From Prevotella sp. (GTDB lineage Bacteria; Bacteroidota; Bacteroidia; Bacteroidales; Bacteroidaceae): a stretch of 64,000 nucleotides of DNA. The position numbers and the translations under genes were made by a program. The stretch covers positions 86,540 through 150,539 of the forward strand of contig JAEEQH010000001.1 of the NCBI GenBank assembly GCA_016285245.1. Direction: 5' to 3'. Shown here one piece after another: positions 1 to 10,275 of this stretch (positions within the stretch are counted from its first letter, which is position 1; every line of letters begins with the position of its first letter). Below the pieces are notes generated by a model. It made no database searches. It was not told the origin of the DNA and saw nothing but the letters and a program-made list of their open reading frames with translations.

Positions 1-951
1 CTCCGCACCACGGAGAACACGTGGGGACAATACTATAACAACTACTTCCTGCCGTCGGTGAACAATGCCGCCAAGCCGAAGTATTTCACCAACGACCATG
101 TGTCCGTCACGCTGACTAACCACCCGACAGAGTTCGCACACAACCGTTCGTGGAACTTCCTCGGCAATCCCTATCCCTGCTATTTCGACATCCGCGCCAT
201 GCAGACCACGGCTCCCATCACCGTCTGGAATCGTAGTGGGCGTTACGAGACCTATTCGCCGCAGGACGACGACTACATACTCAACCCCGGACAGGCGTTC
301 TTCATTCAGCGTCCGCTCGACAATGGCGAAGTGCTCTTCTTCAAGGAAGGGCGCCAGATGAACACCACCGTTCGTGACACCATTTATTATCAGAGCTCGC
401 GAGCCATGGTGCCTGTCCGCCCCCGTCGTGTCTTCAACGTGATGCTTACTGACGGAACGGACGTCCTCGACCGTACACGCTTCGTTATCAACGAACGGGC
501 TACGGCGGGCTATGATGCCGGTCTTGATGCGCCGAAATTCTTCAGCCTGGAACAGGGCGTCGCCTGTCTCTACACCGTTGCCGATCGTGTGCAGTATGCC
601 ATCAACGAACGGCCCGCCGCCGACGACGTCATACAGTTAGGCGTGCAGCTGCCTGCCGGTGGTACCTATACCATCGCCCTGAACAGCAAGACTGCCGAAG
701 CCCTCACCCTCATTGACCACGAGACGGGCACCGAGACGCTGCTGACGGATAGCGGCGGCTACACCTTCCAAGCTAATGCCGGCACCAGCGACAGCCGCTT
801 TGCCCTCCGTCTCGGTGGCGCCACTATCGTCGAGGCTGTCGCCGTGACACAGCGACCCGCGGAACAGCTCTTCGACCTGCAGGGCCGTCGCGTCAACACT
901 CCCACAAAGGGCCTCTACATTAAGCAGCACAAGAAAGTCGTCATTAAGTAA
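1..951 (+). CDS. C-terminal part of a secreted protein with type IX-like sorting tail (5' truncated by window)
   Basis: The frame is open from base 1, so the gene starts outside the window. The GTG at 58 used by the ORF track is probably internal. The visible part of about 316 residues is rich in beta-type sequence, with no catalytic motif I recognise. It ends in LFDLQGRRV...GLYIKQHKKVVIK, the LQGRR-type C-terminal tail seen on many Prevotella secreted proteins and resembling type IX sorting domains. The stop lies 8 bases before the next gene, which has the same kind of tail, so the two are probably co-transcribed. I infer a cell-surface or secreted protein; the function is unknown. Confidence 0.75.
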   Translation, partial: LRTTENTWGQYYNNYFLPSVNNAAKPKYFTNDHVSVTLTNHPTEFAHNRSWNFLGNPYPCYFDIRAMQTTAPITVWNRSGRYETYSPQDDDYILNPGQAFFIQRPLDNGEVLFFKEGRQMNTTVRDTIYYQSSRAMVPVRPRRVFNVMLTDGTDVLDRTRFVINERATAGYDAGLDAPKFFSLEQGVACLYTVADRVQYAINERPAADDVIQLGVQLPAGGTYTIALNSKTAEALTLIDHETGTETLLTDSGGYTFQANAGTSDSRFALRLGGATIVEAVAVTQRPAEQLFDLQGRRVNTPTKGLYIKQHKKVVIK

Positions 952-959
952 GCATAGCC

Positions 960-3900
960 ATGAACAGAATCTTCACACTCTGCATGATGCTACTGCTACA
1001 GATGGTGGCACATGCGCAAGGAATCAACGCAGCAGACTATAACCCCGAGAACCCGCCGGGGCCCCACGAGGACGGCTATGCCGACCCGTGGCCGCTCGTC
1101 AACCTGACGACCATGCCCGACTGGGTCGGCGACACCTCGTTGACGACTGCCGACAATAGTGACGTCGGCAACCATGTGGAGGCGGGCCGTGAGGTCACCG
1201 TCCGTGCCTGGGCCAGGACGCTGGGCTTCAGCTTCCGTGCGTGGGTGGCCGGGGGCGACACCGTGTCGCGCGAGGCCGAGTACACCTTCACCATGCCTGC
1301 CCGCGACGTTAACCTCTGTGCTGTCTTCGACTATACCCCCGACAGTCCTGAACATCCGCATGCCAATGTGTGGAACAAGGAGTCGGGCGAGCTGATCATC
1401 ACCGACTTCGAGCCGGGACGGCTGAGTTGGCAGATTGAAGAGGTGACCCGTCGCGACCCCTGGAGCAGCTACTGGGAACTGATCAGGAATGCTACTGTGG
1501 CCGGCGTGGCCTCCAACGGTGACACCGGCAACGACGACTGGGCGGCCTTCGGCTATGCCGTGAACATGGAGTTCCTCGATATGAGCCGCACCAGCGGGCT
1601 GGGTACCGTCACAGCTTACTGCTTCAGCGGTTATGGAAACCTGAAGACGCTGGTGTTGCCAGCCACCACGACGGCTATCGGTGTCGAGGCCTTCCGCGAC
1701 TGCAAGGCGCTGTCAGAGATCACCTGCTTTGCCACCACGCCACCCGAATTCAAGGGCGAACTGCCTGGTGAGGAACCGAGCAGCATCATCTGGGGCGAGA
1801 GCGGACCGTGGGCTTTCAATGGACTGACGTTGGACAACATCATTGTCCACGTTCCTGCTGAGAGCGTCCCCCTCTATCAGGAGGCCCGCGGCTGGAGCCA
1901 GCTGATGATTCTGCCTATCACGCAGGGCGTGTATCGTCTTACCGTCAGTCTGCCACAGGCACAGAGCTATAAGAACAAGTTCCTGGAGCTGGCCAACAAC
2001 CAGACGGGACAGAGCCAGCGCTATGTGATTACCGACGCGACGGCCTACACGTTCAATAATCTGATCCGTGACACCCGCCACACGCTCTATATCAAGAACC
2101 AGCGTGGCGTCGTCATGGGCACTGTCGATGGAATAGAAATCATCGATAAGGACGTGCAGGTCAGTTTCGCTGACCTGAAAGCCCCCCGTGACATCACCCT
2201 GCGCCTAACCGCGCCCGACGGTTCCGCCGTCGGAACTGACGCCTTCACCGCCACATGGACGGACCGCATGGGGAACTACCTTGGTGCCGGTGCTACGCTC
2301 GCCGGTCAGACGGAGAACTCGCAGGTGCGCTGTCGGGTGAAACTCGGTGAGACTTTGGGACTCCAGTATATGGCTCCCGAAGATACGGTCTATACCGTCA
2401 GTCAGAGCGGCGTGCTGGCCATAGCTCTCAAGGCTATCCCCACGAAGGAGTTTGGTGGTACTGTGATTGCAGAGAACGGCGGTCAGCCCCTGCGTGGCGC
2501 CACGGTCACCGTCAGTCAGACCCTGAACGGGCAGTTTAACACGACGCAGACAGCACGCACTGACGCTGACGGCCGCTGGTCGCTGACCGCCTTCGACGCA
2601 CCGACAACCATCACCGCCCAGGCCACGGACTACATCTCGCATAGCGACACGCTCACCATTGGCAGTTTACCTGCCGACACTGTTGCCCTGCGCGACCTCA
2701 CGGGAACAGTCGTCAACCTCGACCTGTATTACTATCCTACGGTGGCTGAGGGTGTAGAGCCGTCAAGTGAGAACTATACCGACTATGATAACGTCGGTTA
2801 CACCGTCTATGACGAGACACACGGCCAGGAGGTGACGGAGACGGCGTTGCAGTACCCCAAGCTGGTGTTGATCGACCAGCAGCTGGACAAGGGGACGCAG
2901 CTCCGCGTTACTGCCAGCAGCCTGACCGACCAGTTTGCACCCGTCACAACAACCTGTCAGGTGGACTCCGCCAATCAAGCCATCGCCGCCATCGGTATCA
3001 CCGAGCGGGGACGTCTGCATGCGAAGTTCAGTATGACGGATAACGAGCAGGTCATGGGCATCCTCTATGATGCCAAGGGACAGCTCGTCGGTTGGTCACC
3101 GTATGACAACACGGAGCTGACGGTCAACAACCTCACTGATGGTCAGTACACACTGGTAACGATGGGTTATAACAGCCTCTTTACTTCGGTCAGCTCACTG
3201 ACGGCTCTGGCAGAGACGGGTCTCAGTGATGCACTGCTGGTGAAAAACACAGTGACCGTACAGAGCGGACGTATCACCGAGATTACCAACACGACCATCC
3301 CGACCTTCAAGGAGGACGATTTCCGTCTGACAGGTGAGGAAACAGCCTTTACGGTCAATAAGTCAGAGGTGACCGTAGGCCAGTATGTCACCCTGAAGGC
3401 TGTCGTCGGCTTCAAGGCCAGTGTGGATGCAGCGGCTGACGTGCAGCTGCTCTTCGACCTCCCCGAGGGCTGTGAGTATGTGCAGCAGTCGATGATGGTA
3501 GGCAACCATGGCGCTACGCCGCAGCAGGAGGGACGGCGACTCGCCGTCAGCATGACAGACCTGACACAGGCAGTCCGCTTCTGTGTAGTACCTACAAAGT
3601 CCGGAATTTCGGAACCGATAGCCTACGTCTCGTTTATGAACAACGGACAGCGAGTTGTACAGCCCATCGGTTCGGTGGCCGTCACAGCAGAGTCGCTGAC
3701 CATCACCGTGCCGGAGACGACAGCCCGCCGTCTGCTGCCCGTCACTGGCATGGCGGCACCGCAGTCGACGGTGCAGGTCTATGACGGCGATGTGCTCGTT
3801 GCTGAAACAACGTCGTTAGGTACGGGCTACTGGTCGGCGATGGCTGAGTTGAACCAGCCCTATAATCTCAGTAGCCACACCATGTACGCCATCGTCACCA

Positions 3901-6900
3901 ACTCCGAGGGCATGCAGATGCAGTCGGAGGTGAAGACGGTGACGGTGAACCGCGGTTCGCTGACGCCAGTGGTGACCATGCACCTGAAAGGTACCAGTTC
4001 GGAGCATCACAAAAAGGACTTTGTCTTCGACTTCCGTACGGGCGAGGTCAATCCGAAGGGTATGAAACTGACCGACTTCGGTGAGTTCACCCTGGACTTT
4101 AATATTGACTTCTACGACCAGAACGATATGATGGTGAACGACACGACGGCCATCCGTAATGTGAAGCTCTATGTGATGATGGAGCATGGCGAGGTGTTCT
4201 CCTTCCCGTTGAAGTACAGCCTGCGCTACAAAGACTGGTATCTGGCCACTGATTACAATGCCGGAAATATGCCCGTTAACGTTGACCTCGACTACACTAT
4301 CGTTGCCGACGTTGCCGCCGACCGTCAGGAGTTGGATGATATGATGGAGGAGATAAAAGGGTATTATGAGGAAAGCCGACAGTCGTTACTTGATGTCTAT
4401 CATGCTTTTGAAAAAGCCGACGACACAGAGAATGAGGCTGAGATGACCGAACTGAATGAACTGTTGCAAGTGCCCGACCCCGACGATGCCACCATCGATC
4501 GTATGTCCGTATTGGTGCGCACCATCGTAGGCGACAGTATCATGGATTCGGCGGCGAGCAAGCTCCAAATGGACTTAAGTGAACTGGATGCCATGCATGT
4601 CGACGAGAACAGCAGCGATGAGGACTTGTTGAAAGCTAATGAACTCTTGAATAACATCTATGACAATTGGGAGAAGACCTGCGGACAGGGTGTCAATGCC
4701 GATTCACTGCTGGCTGCCATAGACCAGGCATTCGAAGAGTTCGACCGCGGTATGCTTGAGATTCGCGACAGCGTGCTGTCGGTGATGTCGCTCTATTGCC
4801 TACCCGATACAGCCGAGCTGCAGTTCCCCGATGGCGACGGACAGTACGTTCATCCTTGCGGCGACGGACAGTACCAGATTATCACTGTCAGGAACCTGAC
4901 AACCATCGACGTTGCACAGCTCAAGGCCGAAGGGTATGTGGAGATGCCCATGACCGACGGCAGTAGCATCTACTGTCTGAATGACAGCACTAGGAAGTGC
5001 TGTGTCGATACGAAGAAAATGAAGTTCTACTCTCTGGAAATTGTCAGCGGCGATGTGGCTGAGGCACGCCAGATTATCAAGAAGGAGGGCGGCGGCGATG
5101 ACGAAAAAGCCAAGATAGAACCTTTGGGTGTAGCCCTGTCGCTCTTCCCCACCCATTGTGTTGCCGAGTGGACCAAACTGGTTGACGACGTGAAGTCCTT
5201 CGGCGAGTCACTGGGACAGTTAGTCGGTCAGGGATGGAACTGGGACGGCGTTGTCGATGTAGCTGGCAAAGGTGCCAATATGTTCCTGTCAACAGAGGCT
5301 ATCTTCGCCTGCCTGTACGACCACGGTTGCCGGCAGGTATCGGAAGTTGTGAGGAGGATTTTTGCCAAGAAATGGAACGAAGCTGCCGAGAAATATAATT
5401 TCGCCGTGTCCGAAAAGAAAGGTATTCGTGAGAACATTGCTGAAGAGCAGGCCAGAATTGCAGAACGTCAGAAAGCCAGGATAAAGCTGAAAGAAAACAA
5501 CAAAATGCTGACCGAAAGGCTGAAGAATCCCGCACTCACTGAAGAGATGGCAGAACGCATCAAGGCTCAGATAGCCCATAACGAATCAAAGGTTTCCAGC
5601 ATTGACGCAGCAAGAGTTGAATCAACCAAACTGTTGGAGAAGTATGACCGGAAACTGGCCAAAGCTACGGAGAAGGTTGCTACTTCAAAGAATGCACTCG
5701 GGCAGATTGCCAAGAAACGTAAAGAACAGATTGAGAAGTTCAAGAAACTGTTCCCGGCTAAGTTCAAGCCAATGAGGGAATTCCACAAAAAACTCTTCGG
5801 CTGGATGTCTAACCCGCCTATCGAGGCACTGGTGAAGGCTAGTCCGCTGTGCGCCACCTTCCTCGGCTGTGCAACCGACGTGGCCAAATGGGTGTCGTTA
5901 TACGGCAAGTGTAAAGCGAAGAAACCCTGTAAGGATGCAGAATCTGAACTTGAAATGCTTATCAATGACTGCGGACACCTGACCGGTTACCACACCGTCA
6001 CCAACGGCGGACAGTTAGCTATTGACGGCGGCAACTTTGCCTTGTCTCTGAAACCGTCTATTCCGTTTGTCGACACTGGATGGTGGATTGCCAAGTTGCT
6101 TGATATCGTTTCCGTGGTTTACAGTTCATGGCAGACAACTGCATCGGAGAACGATCGTAAGGGCATAGAAGCCCGCCTTAATGCACTGATATGCGACCAC
6201 GAGAAAGAAGGCGACAAAGACAGTGGAAATAAGGCAGGAACGCTCAATAACAACGACAAGGATGAAAAGAACAAGAATAACACATATAACGCCTATCGTC
6301 GTTGGCCTTTCTATCGTCTCTGGTATGTCCGCGACCCGTCGGGTTATGTCTATGAGGCCGTGTCGTCGAACCGCATAGAGGGCGTTCGGGCTTCCTGCTA
6401 TTACAAGGAGCAGAAGGAGGATATGTACGGTGACCTGTATGATGACGTCATCTTCTGGGATGCCGAGAACTACGAGCAGGAGAATCCGCTCTATACCGAT
6501 GCCGACGGACGCTACGCATGGGACGTGCCGACGGGATGGTGGCAGGTGAAGTACGAGAAGGAGGGCTACGAGACGACCTACTCCGACTGGCTGCCCGTAC
6601 CGCCGCCACAGTTGGAAGTAAACGTGGGCATTACTCAGTTGCGGCAGCCCGCTGTCAAGACGGTAGGTGCCTATAAGAACGCCATTGAGGTGGAGTTTGA
6701 TAAGTATATGGCTCCTGCTACGCTGACAAGCGAGAATATCAGCGTGACCAAGGGAGGCAAGACCGTTAACGGCACGTTGCAACTACTCAATGCTGAGGCC
6801 GGCTATCAGAAACCAGCCGAGAAGTACGCCTCAAAGGTAGCCTTCATGCCAACACAGCCGTTGGAGTTCAATGAGCGCGTCGTTCTCACTATCCGTCGTG

Positions 6901-7877
6901 TTGTGGAGAGTTATGCCGGCCTGCAGATGGAGTCCGACTTCCAGCAGGAGTTCACCGTCTCGAATGATACCCTGCCGATAGAGCGTGACACCACACAAGT
7001 AGACAGCACTGCGATGGTTGTAGCAACGCCGACGGCCTCACGCATCAGTGGTACGACGGTGAGCCGTGGCTCGACTGTTACGTTGAGCTGCAGCACGGAG
7101 GGCGCAACGATATGGTACACGACCGATGGTACCTGCCCCTGTGATGAGAACGGTACGAGACAGCGTTATACGGCTCCCATTGTTATCACTAGCCATCTCT
7201 TGCTGAAAGCTTATGCCGTGAAGGGTGTAATGCAGGAGAGTGAGGTGGCTACCTTCGAGTATTTTGTTGACGGGGCGATGACCATTACCACGTCGGCAGC
7301 AGGCTATGCGACGTTCTATGACTCGCAGACGAACTATCAGTTGCCCAGCGGACTGCGTGCCTTCTGTGTCGTGGCAGACCAGAGCCAGAAAGGTGGCATC
7401 AGGAATGTCTACCTTGATGGCAATGTCATTCCTAAAGGTACGGCAGTGGCTATTGCTGCCGATAAGAAGCAGCAGGCTACCTATACGCTGACCAGTGTGG
7501 CTGAGGCGACACCTTATACAGGTGAGAACCTGCTGCATGGCAGCGATGTGGCAACGACGACGACTGCCGACGGCGACTGCTTCTTCTATAAAGCTTGTTA
7601 CGGTCCTGCGGGGACAGCGCTCGCCAACTGGTTCGGCTGGTACCCTGCGAACAAAGCAAAGGGCCCGTTCCGCTCAGAGGCACACCGCGCCTGGCTGGCT
7701 ATACCCAAGTCTATGTCGACCCGTGGCTATTACGGCTTTGGCGATGGTGCCACGGCTATCGATGAAATAGGAACGACAGACAGCGATGGCTGGTATGACT
7801 TGCAGGGACGTCGCATAGAAAAGCCTCGTCGCGCAGGTGTCTACATCAGGAACCGACAGAAGAGGGTCGTTAAGTAA
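960..7877 (+). CDS. Giant multidomain secreted protein (BspA-type LRR, CarboxypepD-reg-like, Ig-like, coiled coil, chitobiase C-terminal-like, sorting tail)
   Basis: A 2305-residue protein with a clear signal peptide (MNRIFTLCMMLLLQMVAHAQ). Domains by eye: BspA-type leucine-rich repeat around residues 205-300 (LKTLVLPATTTAIGVEAF), a carboxypeptidase-regulatory-like beta sandwich around 495-570 (GATVTVSQ...TDADGRWSL), an Ig-like module around 910-1000, acidic helical sequence around 1120-1280, a charged coiled coil around 1480-1590, a hydrophobic stretch around 1610-1650, an SbsA-like Ig module around 1895-1990, and a chitobiase C-terminal-like module around 2020-2105 (GATIWYTTDGTCP). The end (WYDLQGRRI...GVYIRNRQKRVVK) resembles a type IX sorting tail. 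I infer export by the Por/Gld system encoded at the right end of the window and an adhesin-like or surface role. No catalytic domain is evident. Confidence 0.85.
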   Translation: MNRIFTLCMMLLLQMVAHAQGINAADYNPENPPGPHEDGYADPWPLVNLTTMPDWVGDTSLTTADNSDVGNHVEAGREVTVRAWARTLGFSFRAWVAGGDTVSREAEYTFTMPARDVNLCAVFDYTPDSPEHPHANVWNKESGELIITDFEPGRLSWQIEEVTRRDPWSSYWELIRNATVAGVASNGDTGNDDWAAFGYAVNMEFLDMSRTSGLGTVTAYCFSGYGNLKTLVLPATTTAIGVEAFRDCKALSEITCFATTPPEFKGELPGEEPSSIIWGESGPWAFNGLTLDNIIVHVPAESVPLYQEARGWSQLMILPITQGVYRLTVSLPQAQSYKNKFLELANNQTGQSQRYVITDATAYTFNNLIRDTRHTLYIKNQRGVVMGTVDGIEIIDKDVQVSFADLKAPRDITLRLTAPDGSAVGTDAFTATWTDRMGNYLGAGATLAGQTENSQVRCRVKLGETLGLQYMAPEDTVYTVSQSGVLAIALKAIPTKEFGGTVIAENGGQPLRGATVTVSQTLNGQFNTTQTARTDADGRWSLTAFDAPTTITAQATDYISHSDTLTIGSLPADTVALRDLTGTVVNLDLYYYPTVAEGVEPSSENYTDYDNVGYTVYDETHGQEVTETALQYPKLVLIDQQLDKGTQLRVTASSLTDQFAPVTTTCQVDSANQAIAAIGITERGRLHAKFSMTDNEQVMGILYDAKGQLVGWSPYDNTELTVNNLTDGQYTLVTMGYNSLFTSVSSLTALAETGLSDALLVKNTVTVQSGRITEITNTTIPTFKEDDFRLTGEETAFTVNKSEVTVGQYVTLKAVVGFKASVDAAADVQLLFDLPEGCEYVQQSMMVGNHGATPQQEGRRLAVSMTDLTQAVRFCVVPTKSGISEPIAYVSFMNNGQRVVQPIGSVAVTAESLTITVPETTARRLLPVTGMAAPQSTVQVYDGDVLVAETTSLGTGYWSAMAELNQPYNLSSHTMYAIVTNSEGMQMQSEVKTVTVNRGSLTPVVTMHLKGTSSEHHKKDFVFDFRTGEVNPKGMKLTDFGEFTLDFNIDFYDQNDMMVNDTTAIRNVKLYVMMEHGEVFSFPLKYSLRYKDWYLATDYNAGNMPVNVDLDYTIVADVAADRQELDDMMEEIKGYYEESRQSLLDVYHAFEKADDTENEAEMTELNELLQVPDPDDATIDRMSVLVRTIVGDSIMDSAASKLQMDLSELDAMHVDENSSDEDLLKANELLNNIYDNWEKTCGQGVNADSLLAAIDQAFEEFDRGMLEIRDSVLSVMSLYCLPDTAELQFPDGDGQYVHPCGDGQYQIITVRNLTTIDVAQLKAEGYVEMPMTDGSSIYCLNDSTRKCCVDTKKMKFYSLEIVSGDVAEARQIIKKEGGGDDEKAKIEPLGVALSLFPTHCVAEWTKLVDDVKSFGESLGQLVGQGWNWDGVVDVAGKGANMFLSTEAIFACLYDHGCRQVSEVVRRIFAKKWNEAAEKYNFAVSEKKGIRENIAEEQARIAERQKARIKLKENNKMLTERLKNPALTEEMAERIKAQIAHNESKVSSIDAARVESTKLLEKYDRKLAKATEKVATSKNALGQIAKKRKEQIEKFKKLFPAKFKPMREFHKKLFGWMSNPPIEALVKASPLCATFLGCATDVAKWVSLYGKCKAKKPCKDAESELEMLINDCGHLTGYHTVTNGGQLAIDGGNFALSLKPSIPFVDTGWWIAKLLDIVSVVYSSWQTTASENDRKGIEARLNALICDHEKEGDKDSGNKAGTLNNNDKDEKNKNNTYNAYRRWPFYRLWYVRDPSGYVYEAVSSNRIEGVRASCYYKEQKEDMYGDLYDDVIFWDAENYEQENPLYTDADGRYAWDVPTGWWQVKYEKEGYETTYSDWLPVPPPQLEVNVGITQLRQPAVKTVGAYKNAIEVEFDKYMAPATLTSENISVTKGGKTVNGTLQLLNAEAGYQKPAEKYASKVAFMPTQPLEFNERVVLTIRRVVESYAGLQMESDFQQEFTVSNDTLPIERDTTQVDSTAMVVATPTASRISGTTVSRGSTVTLSCSTEGATIWYTTDGTCPCDENGTRQRYTAPIVITSHLLLKAYAVKGVMQESEVATFEYFVDGAMTITTSAAGYATFYDSQTNYQLPSGLRAFCVVADQSQKGGIRNVYLDGNVIPKGTAVAIAADKKQQATYTLTSVAEATPYTGENLLHGSDVATTTTADGDCFFYKACYGPAGTALANWFGWYPANKAKGPFRSEAHRAWLAIPKSMSTRGYYGFGDGATAIDEIGTTDSDGWYDLQGRRIEKPRRAGVYIRNRQKRVVK

Positions 7878-7885
7878 GTGATTAA

Positions 7886-7919
7886 AGAAGTTAGAGAAGT
7901 TAAGAAGTTAGAGAAGTTA
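7886..7919 (+). repeat. Two tandem copies of a 17-nt unit
   Basis: AGAAGTTAGAGAAGTTA occurs twice in direct succession, directly before the ATG of the next gene. It provides an A/G-rich leader. This kind of simple duplicated spacer recurs in the window (for example before rpoC). Confidence 0.7.
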
Positions 7920-7923
7920 AGTT

Positions 7924-8367
7924 ATGCATACAATCAAGTATTATTCCATGACGCTGCTGGCCGGCTTCGCACTACTGGTGGCCGGTTGCGGCGGCAGTGA
8001 TGATCCCGATCCCGTGGAACCACGCGGAAAGCGTTTCGTGCAGGTGTGTAACGTGGAGGCCAGGGCATCGGAGACGACGGTGTCGCTGACCGGTCTCACG
8101 GCTCAGGTAACACGCCATACGGGGGCTAACGTGTGGCTTACCGTCGACATACTACCATATGTGTCGGGGACACCACAGGTAAAGGTGACAACTGCAGAGA
8201 ACAATCAGACAGACATCCGTCAGCAAGAGTTGATATTCTATGCTGCAAACGATACACTCGTACTGACGGTGCGTCAGGCTGTCTTTCCCGCCGAGGGTGG
8301 TGCCGACATGAACCAACCGTTCGACACGCCGAGCGACGAACAGGCGTACAGCAGGGAGATGCGCTGA
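7924..8367 (+). CDS. Small lipoprotein, BACON-like beta-sandwich, function unknown
   Basis: 147 residues. The N-terminus MHTIKYYSMTLLAGFALLVAGCGG carries a lipobox ending in Cys-22, followed by an acidic stretch (SDDPDP). The rest is beta-rich (VWLTVDILPYVSG, NDTLVLTVRQA), compatible with a BACON- or Ig-like fold, but this is a by-eye impression. It lies 46 bases downstream of the giant secreted protein and is probably co-transcribed with it. I do not recognise a specific family. Confidence 0.65.
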   Translation: MHTIKYYSMTLLAGFALLVAGCGGSDDPDPVEPRGKRFVQVCNVEARASETTVSLTGLTAQVTRHTGANVWLTVDILPYVSGTPQVKVTTAENNQTDIRQQELIFYAANDTLVLTVRQAVFPAEGGADMNQPFDTPSDEQAYSREMR

Positions 8368-8388
8368 TGGTTAAATTCTGCAAAATAC

Positions 8389-8420
8389 TTTGGAAGTTAC
8401 AGGATTTGTGTGTACCTTTG
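8389..8420 (+). promoter_or_regulatory. Bacteroidota-type promoter for tRNA-Leu and the TPR lipoprotein
   Basis: TTTG at 8389-8392 and TACCTTTG at 8413-8420, 20 bases apart, match the -33/-7 consensus TTTG / TAnnTTTG. The expected start near 8427 lies just upstream of tRNA-Leu. Confidence 0.8.
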
Positions 8421-8461
8421 TGCCGCATTTAACAAGCATAGGGGGCAACAAGCCCCTTTGG

Positions 8462-8546
8462 GCCGCGATGGTGGAATGGTAGACACGAGGGACTTAAAAT
8501 CCCTTGACCAGTGATGGTTGTGCGGGTTCGAGTCCCGCTCGCGGCA
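8462..8546 (+). tRNA. tRNA-Leu (TAA anticodon)
   Basis: The acceptor stem GCCGCGA pairs with TCGCGGC, and the discriminator is A. The anticodon loop CTTAAAA reads TAA. The long variable arm is typical of class II tRNAs, and the T-loop is GGTTCGAGTCC. CCA is not encoded. Confidence 0.93.
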
Positions 8547-8589
8547 CTTTGTTCCAATGGATAATGGACAATTGATAATTGATAATTAT

Positions 8590-10269
8590 ATGCAGAAGAA
8601 ACTTCTTTTCGTGTTGTCAACAGCCGCTGTTGTGCTCCTGACAACGTCGTGTTCAAAGTTGAAGGCCCTCTCGGCTGACAATTTCAATGTCGTTCCCAAC
8701 CCCCTGGAGACCGTGCAGGGCACAGTGCCCGCAACCATCAACGGCACCTTCCCAGAGAAATATATGAAGAAGAAGGCTGTGGTGACCGTCATACCCGAGT
8801 TGCGCTATGCCGACGGACAGGTAGCTCAAGGACAGAGCGTCACATTCCAGGGTGAGAAGGTCTACGGCAACGACCAGGTCATCAGCTACCTCGTTGGTGG
8901 ACGCTACACGATGAAGACCAACTTCCAGTATCTGGACTGTAACAAGGCCGATATGTACCTGAAGTTCCAGGCGCGCATAGGCAGCAAGTACCAGGCCGTA
9001 CCCGCCGTGAAGGTGGCCGAGGGCATCGTCGCCACGTCGGAGCTCTACAAGCGCACGCTCAGGTCGGCACAGGCTGCCATAGCCCAGGACGCCTTCCAGC
9101 GTATCAACGCCCAGAAGCAGGAGGCCAGCGTGAAGTTCCTTATCCAGCAGGCCACGCTGCGTAAGAGCGAGCTGAAGAACAACTCCGTGCAGGAGTTCGT
9201 GAAGCTGCTGCAGCAGATTAACAACGATCAGGAGCGTCTGCGCCTGCAGAACATCGAGGTGTCGGCATACGCTTCGCCCGACGGTGGCCAGAAACTGAAC
9301 GACAAACTCGCCGCTGAGCGTCAGCAGCAGACGGAGAAGTACGTCCAGCAGCAGCTGAAGCAGAACAAGAACCTCAGCGCACCCATCGACGCCAAGTATA
9401 CCGCCCAGGACTGGGACGGATTCCAGGAACTGGTGAAGGCCAGCGACATTCAGGACAAGGACGTCATACTGCGTGTGCTGTCAATGTACAAGGATCCCGA
9501 GGAGCGTGAGCAGCAGATCAAAAACATCTCCAGCGCCTTCCGTGAGCTGGCCGACGGCATTCTGCCCCAGCTGCGCCGCTCGCGCATGATCATCAACTAC
9601 GAGACCGTGGGACGCGACGACCAGCAGATACAGGAGCAGCTGCGCCAGGACGCTACGAAGCTGAGCGTCGAAGAGCTGCTCTATGCCGCCACGCTGACAC
9701 AGAACGACCAGCAGAAGGAGAACGTCTACAAGACCACCATACAGGTGTATCCCACCGATGCACGTGCCTACAACAACCTGGCCACACTGGCTTATGCCAA
9801 GGGCGACCTGCAGCAGGCACAGCAGTGGATAGAGCAGGCGCAGAAGCAGAACGCCAACCTCGCCGAGGCTGCTGCCAACCAGGGAATGATTGCACTGGCA
9901 CAGGGTAACCTGGAGGCTGCACAGAACTACATAGCCAAGGCAACGGGGGCCAACGGACTGGACGAGGTGCTCGGTAACCTCCACCTGGCCCAGGGCAACT
10001 ACGCACAGGCTGAGCAGGACTTCAAGGACGTCTACTCGAACAGCGCCGCACTGGCACAGATCCTGAACAAGAACTACGCATCGGCGGCCGTCACGCTGAA
10101 GTACGTGAAGAACGCCGACGCTACGACCGACTACCTGAAGGCTATCCTCGCTGCACGCATGGGCAACACCGCCGATGCTGCAGAGGCACTGCGCGGCGCC
10201 ATCGCCAAGGATGCGTCATACGCCAAGTATGCCGCCAACGACCTGGAGCTGGCAAAGGTGGCCAAGTAA
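8590..10269 (+). CDS. TPR-containing lipoprotein with an OmpA-like middle segment
   Basis: 559 residues from the ATG at 8590. The ORF track start at 8518 lies inside tRNA-Leu, whereas MQKKLLFVLSTAAVVLLTTSC is a proper lipoprotein signal. Residues about 30-150 are beta-rich. Residues about 215-260 (IEVSAYASPDGGQKLNDKLAAERQQ) resemble the OmpA-like peptidoglycan-binding motif, in which a glycine-containing loop precedes N..LA..R. From about 380 onward there are TPR-like helices (ARAYNNLATLAYAKGDLQQAQQWIEQA). I infer an envelope lipoprotein with a structural or scaffolding role. It is followed by the thioredoxin-fold lipoprotein after 6 bases, so the two are likely one operon. Confidence 0.8.
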   Translation: MQKKLLFVLSTAAVVLLTTSCSKLKALSADNFNVVPNPLETVQGTVPATINGTFPEKYMKKKAVVTVIPELRYADGQVAQGQSVTFQGEKVYGNDQVISYLVGGRYTMKTNFQYLDCNKADMYLKFQARIGSKYQAVPAVKVAEGIVATSELYKRTLRSAQAAIAQDAFQRINAQKQEASVKFLIQQATLRKSELKNNSVQEFVKLLQQINNDQERLRLQNIEVSAYASPDGGQKLNDKLAAERQQQTEKYVQQQLKQNKNLSAPIDAKYTAQDWDGFQELVKASDIQDKDVILRVLSMYKDPEEREQQIKNISSAFRELADGILPQLRRSRMIINYETVGRDDQQIQEQLRQDATKLSVEELLYAATLTQNDQQKENVYKTTIQVYPTDARAYNNLATLAYAKGDLQQAQQWIEQAQKQNANLAEAAANQGMIALAQGNLEAAQNYIAKATGANGLDEVLGNLHLAQGNYAQAEQDFKDVYSNSAALAQILNKNYASAAVTLKYVKNADATTDYLKAILAARMGNTADAAEALRGAIAKDASYAKYAANDLELAKVAK

Positions 10270-10275
10270 CGACGG

